Part shown: positions 16,602 to 23,900 of the stretch, in pieces
Layout: each line of letters begins with the position of its first letter
Position numbering within the stretch: position 1 is the stretch's first letter
Assembly: GCA_029338675.1 (NCBI GenBank)
Contig: JAQYAV010000169.1
Coordinates: forward strand, 1 to 35,834
Direction of reading: 5' to 3'
Length of the DNA stretch: 35,834 nucleotides
Source of the DNA: Lachnospiraceae bacterium
GTDB lineage: Bacteria > Bacillota > Clostridia > Lachnospirales > Lachnospiraceae
The notes under the pieces: generated by a model
The model's input: the letters and a program-made list of their open reading frames with translations, nothing else
Told to the model about the DNA's origin: nothing
The model's database searches: none
Program-made: the position numbers and the translations under genes

Positions 16602-16796
16602 TCACATATCAAGCAGCCTGTTTATTTCCTGAAACAATTCATATATATAGGGAATAACCCACGACAAAACAACTACTAAGCCAACCATACTTACTAAGTA
16701 TGCCTGATCATCTCTTCCAGAGTGTTTTAATATCTGATTTAAAATAGAAACTATTATTCCGACAATCCCTATCTTAATTATAATCTGTATCGACAT
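16602..16796 (-). CDS. spoIIIAC: Stage III sporulation protein AC
   Basis: A 64-aa membrane protein with two spans joined by the conserved hydrophilic loop LKHSGRDDQAYL, a hallmark of this very short family. ATG at 16796 with GGAGG 5 bases before it is preferred over a TTG at 16808, which overlaps the ribosome binding site. Confidence 0.95.
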   Translation of the reverse strand: MSIQIIIKIGIVGIIVSILNQILKHSGRDDQAYLVSMVGLVVVLSWVIPYIYELFQEINRLLDM

Positions 16797-16881
16797 ACTT
16801 ACCTCCAAAATGTTTTTTCAGATAACCACAATATGTATTCTTATTTTACAAATTAGTTTGCAAGCTATATATTCCTACCAC

Positions 16882-17349
16882 TCACACAACAGAAATAATA
16901 ATCAAAAGACCTGCCAAAAAGCTCCCAATATAAGCTATTTTCATCTTGTTTGTTAATTCATTTTCCAATAACAAAACCTTCCTATGAATTTCATCTAATT
17001 CAAGGTCAATATTAACCTTCTGTGTTTCTTTATCATAATGACCTAAGGCTTGTCCCATTTCCCGTATTAAGTCCATATCATTTGTTTTTAAACTGGAATT
17101 TTCATATAAAAAAATCAATTCATATTCCCATATTTCATAAAAACTTTTTTTACCCTCTTCCATATTCATAAATATATTATTAAGCCATGCATTATATGGG
17201 TATATACATCTTAAGGAAGCGTTTTTACACGCCTCCTTAAGAACAGATTTCTTATAAAATATTTCTGCTTTTAACAGGTTAAACAATCTAACAATATCTC
17301 TTAAATTAGTAATTCTTTTCCTCATAGATATAGCAAAGCTGTTACCCAA
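16882..17349 (-). CDS. spoIIIAB: Stage III sporulation protein AB, start uncertain
   Basis: Membrane protein of the spoIIIA complex. The frame from TTG 17349 (GGGAG 7 bases upstream) gives 155 aa with the family's RITNLRDIVRLFNLLKAEIF, the basic/helical middle, and a hydrophobic C-terminal span (SFLAGLLIIISVV). However, the same frame continues upstream without a stop to about 17418 and encodes FGGLLVLFGSCALGNSF, which matches the N-terminal membrane helix that SpoIIIAB normally has (about 170 aa total). That extension holds no ATG, GTG or TTG. An AUU at 17418 preceded by AAAGGGG at good spacing (giving 178 aa) is the best candidate for the true start. The function call is secure; the 5' end is not. 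Confidence 0.85.
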   Translation of the reverse strand: MGNSFAISMRKRITNLRDIVRLFNLLKAEIFYKKSVLKEACKNASLRCIYPYNAWLNNIFMNMEEGKKSFYEIWEYELIFLYENSSLKTNDMDLIREMGQALGHYDKETQKVNIDLELDEIHRKVLLLENELTNKMKIAYIGSFLAGLLIIISVV

Positions 17350-17369
17350 TGCGCAGCTCCCAAATAAAA

Positions 17370-18383
17370 CTAATAAACCTCCAAATATTCTTCCGTAGAA
17401 AAAGGTTTCTTTAATAATTCATTTCCCCTTTCATCGAAAATATTATTAATTGTTCCAACACCCATGCTTTTTCCTAATATTATATATCTGTCAAATACTC
17501 TTTCATCTATCAATTTGCGTATTATTGGTCTTGTCCTAATTTCATCTATTGAATCCCCATGTATTGTCGCAATAATTGTGCAGCCGCAATTAATTACATA
17601 TCTAATTGCTTCTACATCCTTACTGTCTCCGATTTCGTCAACTGCAATAACCTCTGGATTCATGGTTCTAAGTAGCATCAGCATTCCTGTTGCTTTAGGA
17701 CAATTATCTAGCACATCCGTTCTAAAGCCTACATCATTTTGAGGAAGTCCCATATAGCATGCAGCAATCTCGGACCTTTCGTCTACAACACCTACATCTC
17801 TTCCTGAGTAATTCTTATCCCCATCTGAAATAGTTCTAATAATATCCCTAAGTAATGTAGTCTTGCCACATCCTGGTGGAGATATAATTAACGTATGTAA
17901 ATATTTTCTATCAGCTTGTATATACGGCATAACATTTTTCGCACAACCCTTTATCTGATGAGCTATTCTCAAATTTAGAAATGAAATATTTTTAATATTC
18001 TTCACTCTATCCATATCAATTACAACCTTCCCAGCAATACCTACTCTATGTCCGCCTTTGATTGTTATATAACCCTGTCTCAAATCATCTTCAAATGCAT
18101 AAAGAGAATAGTCTGATACTAAATCAATCATTTCATTAACATCCTCTAAAGAAGCGCATAAATATTCACATTTATTATTTTTATCAAATAAGGATGCATC
18201 CACAAATGAATTATTTATGTAAATTAAATCATGCCCACTATTCCGAAATATTATTGGCTTATTAATTCTTATTCTTATTTCAACCAAATCATTGAATATA
18301 TTATTTTGATTTAATTTATCCTCCTCATATCGAAATACCTCTTTAATCCTATTAGGAAGAACGTTATATATATCATCAGACAA
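17370..18383 (-). CDS. spoIIIAA: Stage III sporulation protein AA (ATPase)
   Basis: Cytoplasmic secretion-type ATPase that powers the SpoIIIA complex, 337 aa. Walker A is ISPPGCGKTTLLRD (about residue 167), followed by the family's GVVDERSEIAACYMG, then LLRTMNPEVIAVDEIG (Walker B) and CTIIATIHGDSIDEI (sensor His). An upstream element GGHRVGIAGK is also typical. The start is proposed as TTG 18383, because GAGGTG lies 6 bases before it; an ATG at 18422 in the same frame lacks a ribosome binding site and would add 13 residues. First gene of the operon, beginning 49 bases beyond the efp terminator. Confidence 0.93.
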   Translation of the reverse strand: MSDDIYNVLPNRIKEVFRYEEDKLNQNNIFNDLVEIRIRINKPIIFRNSGHDLIYINNSFVDASLFDKNNKCEYLCASLEDVNEMIDLVSDYSLYAFEDDLRQGYITIKGGHRVGIAGKVVIDMDRVKNIKNISFLNLRIAHQIKGCAKNVMPYIQADRKYLHTLIISPPGCGKTTLLRDIIRTISDGDKNYSGRDVGVVDERSEIAACYMGLPQNDVGFRTDVLDNCPKATGMLMLLRTMNPEVIAVDEIGDSKDVEAIRYVINCGCTIIATIHGDSIDEIRTRPIIRKLIDERVFDRYIILGKSMGVGTINNIFDERGNELLKKPFSTEEYLEVY

Positions 18384-18431
18384 AAGTATCACCTCACTAA
18401 TATATATATTCAAATAAAACATATATATGAC

Positions 18432-18469
18432 AAAAAAAGAATCCGAAGAATAAATCCTCGGATTCTTTT
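18432..18469 (-). terminator. Intrinsic terminator after efp
   Basis: A perfect 12-bp stem (18435-18446 with 18458-18469, core GAATCCGA/TCGGATTC) with an 11-base loop and seven T on the minus strand. It ends the efp transcript and makes the spoIIIA operon dependent on its own promoter. Confidence 0.88.
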
Positions 18470-18494
18470 ATATAGTTTATATTCTGTTATAAAA

Positions 18495-19052
18495 TTAAAC
18501 TCTTGAAAGATATTCACCAGTTCTAGTATCAATCTTAATTGTATCTCCCTGGTTAACAAATAATGGAACATAAAGAACTGCACCAGTCTCAACTGTACAA
18601 GGCTTAGTAGCACCTGTTGCAGTATCACCCTTAACACCTGGCTCACACTCAGTGATTAACAATTCAACGAAAAGTGGTGGCTCAACAGCAAAAACAACTC
18701 CGTTATGTGAAGCAATCTTACACATCTCGTTCTCTTTAACGAACTTTAATGAATCACCAATAACATCTGCGTTAATTGCAATCTGATCAAATGACTCTAA
18801 ATCCATGAAGTAGTATAAGTCACCATCAGCATATAAGTACTGCATATCCTTTCTATCAATGTGTGCCTTTGGACACTTCTCTGTTGGACGGAAAGTCTTC
18901 TCAACTACTCCACCACTCTTTATATTCTTAAGTTTAGTTCTAACGAAAGCAGCACCCTTGCCTGGCTTTACATGCTGGAACTCTATAATCTGATAAATAT
19001 TACCTTCTAATTCAATAGTCACACCGTTTCTAAAATAGCCTGCTGAAATCAT
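18495..19052 (-). CDS. efp: Translation elongation factor P
   Basis: A 185-aa tRNA-like factor that relieves ribosome stalling at polyproline. The three-barrel family sequence is complete: [20 protein letters not shown], the loop [17 protein letters not shown] whose tip Lys (K32) is the residue modified in many bacteria, then [20 protein letters not shown], and [11 protein letters not shown] at the end. ATG 19052 has a perfect AAGGAGG; an upstream ATG at 19112 adds 20 residues foreign to the family and overlaps the promoter. This gene is expressed alone between its own promoter and terminator. Its neighbourhood (pepP-efp-spoIIIA) is conserved in Bacillus. Confidence 0.98.
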   Translation of the reverse strand: MISAGYFRNGVTIELEGNIYQIIEFQHVKPGKGAAFVRTKLKNIKSGGVVEKTFRPTEKCPKAHIDRKDMQYLYADGDLYYFMDLESFDQIAINADVIGDSLKFVKENEMCKIASHNGVVFAVEPPLFVELLITECEPGVKGDTATGATKPCTVETGAVLYVPLFVNQGDTIKIDTRTGEYLSRV

Positions 19053-19083
19053 AAATTTCCTCCTTAAAATTACATATAGATTG

Positions 19084-19112
19084 ATTTTAATATAAAATAT
19101 TGGATTTTTCAA
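19084..19112 (-). promoter_or_regulatory. Sigma-A promoter of efp
   Basis: On the minus strand TTGAAA (19107-19112), 17-base spacer, TAAAAT (19084-19089), ending 31 bases before the efp ATG. Four to five matches in each hexamer with ideal spacing. Confidence 0.75.
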
Positions 19113-19191
19113 CCATTTTTATTGTAAAACTACAATTTATTTATTATAAACTGTATAAGTTATTTGTTCTAAAATCAATAATTTAAATTCT

Positions 19192-20307
19192 TTATAACAT
19201 AATCAAAGGCTTTGGAGAAGAAGTAAGATTTCTATATCCATCCTTCGTTACAACAATCAAATCTTCTATTCTTACTCCAAATTCTCCTGGAAGATATATT
19301 CCAGGCTCAACTGTCATAAGCATATTTTCTTGTAATATATCATTGCATTTTGGAGATAACCTAGGTTCCTCATGAATAAACAATCCAACACTGTGACCAA
19401 GACCATGTCCGAAATAGTCTCCATAACCTGCATTTTTAATAATATCCCTTGCGACTTTATCAATATCTGAACAAACCATACCTGGTTTAATCATTTTAAG
19501 TGCTTCTCTCTGTGCTTCTAAAACAACACTATAAACCTCTAACTGTTTACTTGTTGGTTCATCTCCCATAATAACTGTTCTTGTCATGTCCGAGCAATAT
19601 CCATTATATATACATCCAAAATCCATTGTAATAAAGTCACCATGTTCAATTACTTTATCCGTTGGAATAGCATGTGGCATTGAAGAATTTTTGCCTGAAG
19701 CAACAATAGTATCAAAGCTAAGAGCTGTAGCACCATTATTCTTCATAAAATATTCTAATTCAAGAGCAATCTGTCTTTCAGTCATACCCTCTTCAATAAA
19801 ATTAATTATGTGAAGAAATGCCTCATCTCCAATTTTTTCAGCAATTGCAATATTCTCAATCTCTTCCTCAGTCTTTATGGATCTAAATCTATTAACCTTA
19901 GAATCAAGCTGCACTAACAAAATCTTATCTCCAAATGTATCAACAAACTGTTTATAAAAGCTATATGATATATGTTCATTCTCAAAACCAATTAATATTT
20001 TATCGTTTGATTTTGTATGTTTAGATTCATTCAGAACCTCTTTACTTTTTATTTCAGTTACGGCTTTATCAATAAGATTCATTAATGTTTTTGAATAACC
20101 TAGCTTAGCAATATCAACACACTCAAAGCACTTAGCCTCTATACTAGCCTGTTCCGTATATCTAGAATCAGTAAGCAAATATTGTTTATCAAATATATAA
20201 AGAAGACAACCTGTTCTACCTTTAAAACCTGATAAATATTCCATATTATACTCATCTGTAATAATAATGCCATCTAAATTATCATTAGCTATTAAATCCT
20301 TAATCAT
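19192..20307 (-). CDS. pepP: Xaa-Pro aminopeptidase/dipeptidase, M24 family (YqhT type)
   Basis: Cytoplasmic metallopeptidase that releases the residue before proline, 371 aa. N-terminal creatinase-like domain (1-130, DGIIITDEYNMEYLSGFKGR) and C-terminal pita-bread domain. Metal ligands are visible: Asp in TMDFGCIYNGYCSDMTR (two), His in GHGLGHSVGLFIHE, Glu in MTVEPGIYLPG, and Glu in GVRIEDLIVV. ATG 20307 has AAGG about 9 bases upstream; a non-canonical extension to 20346 enters the repeat region and is rejected. Proximity to efp is conserved (B. subtilis yqhT-efp). The gene lies directly downstream of the 27-bp repeat array, which may supply its promoter. Confidence 0.94.
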   Translation of the reverse strand: MIKDLIANDNLDGIIITDEYNMEYLSGFKGRTGCLLYIFDKQYLLTDSRYTEQASIEAKCFECVDIAKLGYSKTLMNLIDKAVTEIKSKEVLNESKHTKSNDKILIGFENEHISYSFYKQFVDTFGDKILLVQLDSKVNRFRSIKTEEEIENIAIAEKIGDEAFLHIINFIEEGMTERQIALELEYFMKNNGATALSFDTIVASGKNSSMPHAIPTDKVIEHGDFITMDFGCIYNGYCSDMTRTVIMGDEPTSKQLEVYSVVLEAQREALKMIKPGMVCSDIDKVARDIIKNAGYGDYFGHGLGHSVGLFIHEEPRLSPKCNDILQENMLMTVEPGIYLPGEFGVRIEDLIVVTKDGYRNLTSSPKPLIML

Positions 20308-20357
20308 CAAAAATACCTTCCCATCATAATTTATATAATTATACATTTTTTAATGTT

Positions 20358-20762
20358 ACAAGCAATTATACTTTTATTCATATTGCAAGTAATTATACTT
20401 TTATTTATATTAAAAGCAATTAATCTTTTATTCATATTGCAAGTAATTATACTTTTATTCATATTGCATGCAATTATACTTTTATTCATATTGCAAGCAA
20501 TTATTCTTTTATTCATATTGCAAGCAATTATTCTTTTATTCATATTGCAAGCAATTATTCTTTTATTCATATTGCAAGCAATTATTCTTTTATTCATATT
20601 GCAAGTAATTATACTTTTATTCATATTGCATGCAATTATTCTTTTATTCATATTGCAAGCAATTATTCTTTTATTCATATTGAAAGCAATTATACTTTTA
20701 TTCATGTTACATGCAATTATTCTTTTATCCAATTTACAAATAATTATATTTTTATTTGTATC
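20358..20762. repeat. 27-bp tandem repeat array, about 15 units
   Basis: Consecutive 27-bp units, with consensus GCAAGCAATTATTC then TTTTATTCATATT, fill 405 bp between the giant pilus-locus gene and pepP. Five units (20493-20600 and 20655-20681) are identical; copies decay toward both ends, most at 20709-20762. The unit joint forms the dyad ATTGC-AA-GCAAT, and in two units (at 20466 and 20628) it becomes the perfect palindrome ATTGCATGCAAT. Variants GCAAGTAATTATAC followed by GCATGC recur six units (162 bp) apart, suggesting block duplication. Because 27 is a multiple of three the array stays open in frames on both strands, but there is no ribosome binding site, so I treat it as non-coding. 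Confidence 0.92.
20365..20392 (-). promoter_or_regulatory. Possible pepP promoter in the last repeat units
   Basis: In the unit nearest pepP the minus strand reads TATAAT (20365-20370), 16 bases after TTACTT (20387-20392). This is about 58 bases before the pepP ATG, a fitting distance. The -35 match is poor, so the call rests on the perfect -10. Equivalent boxes recur through the array. Confidence 0.35.
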
Positions 20763-20820
20763 ACAAATAAATTAACATGTATATTACATATATATCCACG
20801 TGTTTGTATATATCTGCTTG

Positions 20821-20848
20821 ATTAATTATATATCATATAATAATTAAT
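20821..20848. other. AT-only near-palindrome of 28 bp
   Basis: ATTAATTATATAT on the left pairs with ATATAATAATTAAT on the right, with one bulged base around a central C. It lies between the terminator of the giant gene and the 27-bp array. Possibly a protein site or a relic of a hairpin; the remainder of 20763-20885 shows nothing recognisable. Confidence 0.45.
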
Positions 20849-20885
20849 TTGAAGTATTACTTTGGGATTACAGAAATTTATATAC

Positions 20886-20915
20886 AAAAAAAGAAGCGGA
20901 GTAAAACTCCGCTTC
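20886..20915 (-). terminator. Strong intrinsic terminator ending the pilus operon
   Basis: A perfect 10-bp stem (GAAGCGGAGT 20893-20902 with ACTCCGCTTC 20906-20915) with a 3-base loop and a run of seven T on the minus strand, 8 bases beyond the stop of the giant gene. Confidence 0.93.
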
Positions 20916-20922
20916 AATTATA

Positions 20923-23900
20923 TTAAGTTAAATTGAACAATGTTTCCTTAAGCATAATCTTAAGTCTCTGGTAAACCTTGTTACCCTTTGAGTCAGTTGC
21001 TTCAATTACTATATATGTATGATATCCATCATACTTATCAAAGTATTCTTGCTGCAACTGAAGCATTGTTTCATGAGTCTTAATTGTTTCAGTTCCAGAT
21101 ACATATTCAGCAGGAATTTCTTTTCCGTCTTTGTCGTATCTAGTAAATAAATCCTTATCATATCTAAATACTGGGACGTTCAAATTAGATTCTACCTTAT
21201 CAGGATTATCTTTACTGTTCCAATCAGCAATAAGCTTATGATTCTCATCCTTAGAATATGCACTTGTTGTATTCTTTTCACTATAATCTAAATCATAGTA
21301 GATTCTAATGCTCTTAAGTGTAGCACCATTATCACATGCAGCTCTAAAGTTAAAGTCAGTATAATCTTCATCAGACTCAACCTTTGTATAGTACATACCT
21401 TCTTCGTTAATCTTAATCTTATCACCACAAGTATCTTTACCAAAATCATAAATACTGATTGTTGGCTGTTTTACAGATTTACGAACTGAATTACAAATAA
21501 TGTTGATATATAACTTACGCTCATCATTATTCTCTTTTGCACAACCTGTAACCTTTGCATGACCAGCACCACAGTATGTGATGTTTCCATAAGAGTAGAT
21601 GAAGTAGTTATTCATACCATCTCTTGGATCAGCTGCATAAATTGATGAGTTGGAATCTGAATTAGTTGTATAACCATTATATCCACCTGCAAATGAATAC
21701 CATACTGTTAAATTATCATCTTCAACATCACAAACAAATGACTGGCTATGAGTTGGAGAAATACTTAACTCTGATGATAATGTAAATGGATACATTGTTA
21801 CAATACCAACATTATTCTGACTAGCAGCATTAGTACCATATTCAGTAGCAGATTTCTGATTAAACTTAGCATCCTGCTGGTTTCTATTTGAAGCAACACT
21901 CCATTTAAATGTTGAATATCTATATGGATTACCGTGTCCATTACTATCTTTTCCAGCAATCAATGCAAAATCAGTATATGCATATCTACTTAAATAATAA
22001 TCATACTTCCTTTGATAATATATAGGGTTGTATGATGGATCAGCAATCTTTGAAATATCATTTGCAAACTCGCTATATCTATCAGGATCGTCTATTGATC
22101 TTGGTGATAAATTAGTCATAAAATACTTATTATCGTCTTTAGATACATACTTAACATAATTACCCTGTTCTCCAATAGAAGAATCAACACTCATATGATA
22201 TCTATCCATACCAAAATCTTCAATTAATGTAGATGTAAGAACTGAAGCTAACTGATCCTTATATGGACTCATTGTATCATGGAAGAACAATAAGCTACCG
22301 TCATTATTTACATATGACTTTAAGTCTGCAAGAGCTACAGCATCTTTAATATCATCACCAGCAAAGTTTTCTGAAGCACCTATAAGAACAATGTCATAAC
22401 AATCTGATAACCAATCATGACCTGCTGCATATCTTGCATACTTCTTATATTCTTCATGTAACTTTACCTTAACATCATTATGAACAATGTAATCTTCGTA
22501 GATATCCTTTATTGACATATCTTTTGCTTCACCTGTATCAGAATCCTTTACAAGACCATGTACATCCTGAATTGATGTGCTTCCACCTGGATTTTCCATT
22601 ATATTTACACTAAATAAATCTGAATAACATCCATCATGGAGAATCGCATCTACTTCTTGTTTCAAGGAAATTCTTTGTCTTGTTCCATCTTTTTCGATGT
22701 GATCTGCTTTACAGTTTGGATTTGCATCAACAATAGCATTTAATCTCTTGATAAATAAATCTTCAGCTTGCTTTGCAGTTATATCAATTGTCTTCTCTTC
22801 ATAAACGAACTTATCTTTATCTTCAAGTTTTTCTGTCTTCATGAGCTGATACCACTGCCAATACTGATCTGCTAACTGCTTATATTCATCTTTAAGAATG
22901 AACTTAACCTTGTCATCAACTTCTGTTAGTGTACTAAATTCAGCATATTCATCACTTGATTCATCAAATTTGTATTTATCAATCTTAGCTTTCTTTTCAG
23001 CTTCAGTCATCTTTGAAACATCATATGCTTCATCTATTTCATTTGCATACTCTTCAAACTGTCCACGATACAGAATATCAATATCGAAATCATACAAATC
23101 ACTTACTTCATTAGCTAAATTCTCTTCCCAGTTATCAGCACCATATCCACCACCATTAAATGAGAATGGAAGACTACTATCATAAGGAACAATACCAAAT
23201 GTATGTTCATGAAGTCCTAAATAAACATTTCTTGAGCAAACACCATCTGTATCACGATCATCATAATATTTTGCATCATAGAAAGTTTCGAAATGGTTTC
23301 TAGGGTTTCCTAAATCATGGCTGACAGGATTATATACTAATTTACGTAATGACTTCTGACAGTATTTACAGAAGTATAATGTATTCTGACCTGTTCCACC
23401 TTCACCCTGTAATAATGTTCCACTATATGAACCACTTGACATCTTTGTTTTACCATCACCTGGCATAATCTGAAGAATTCTAACTGGTTGCTTTTCAATA
23501 GTATTACTCTTAATAAAAGCAATACCTGTAGTATAAGCATTTAATCCAGTAGCATTATCAACAACCTCAATCATCCAATAAAGAGGACCATTAAAGGAAT
23601 CAGCAACCTTATATGTCAATGTGTCTTTATTACCAATAGCAACATTCTCAGTACTTCTATCAAATTTACTATTGCCATCATCATCAATATAAAGTTTAAC
23701 TGAATAATTAGTAGTACCTGAAACACGATACTTGAAAGTTAAATTTCTATTTGATAATTTTGTAGTTTCATCATACAAATTATATGTAGCTGGCATTGAA
23801 GTAACAGATAATTTAGGTCTTGATTTAGTAACATTTTTATTTGCACAAAGTGCTACAAGATTATCAATATTACCTGTAACAACAGTCTTAGTATCATCAT

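Noticed and set aside
18410-18646. Minus-strand 78-aa frame at the end of efp
   Set aside because: Lies in another frame of efp and across its terminator; composition is Leu/Phe rich and unlike a protein here.
20331-20732. Minus-strand frame encoding 14-15 repeats of a nine-residue unit MNKRIIACN
   Set aside because: It follows from a 27-bp repeat having no stop in that frame; it begins at a TTG without ribosome binding site, runs into the start of pepP, and the opposite strand is equally open (LLFILQAII repeats).
20358-20762. CRISPR array
   Set aside because: Units abut with no unique spacers and there are no cas genes nearby.
20353-20775. Plus-strand hydrophobic frame over the 27-bp array
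   Set aside because: Same periodicity artefact; no ribosome binding site and no family resemblance. It would also be the only plus-strand gene in the window.
20821-20848. Insertion-sequence end or attachment site at the AT-only palindrome
   Set aside because: No transposase or integrase, no partner repeat and no target duplication is visible; recorded only as a palindrome.
23337-23540. Minus-strand frame inside the giant gene
   Set aside because: Out-of-frame shadow of the 1807-aa coding sequence.
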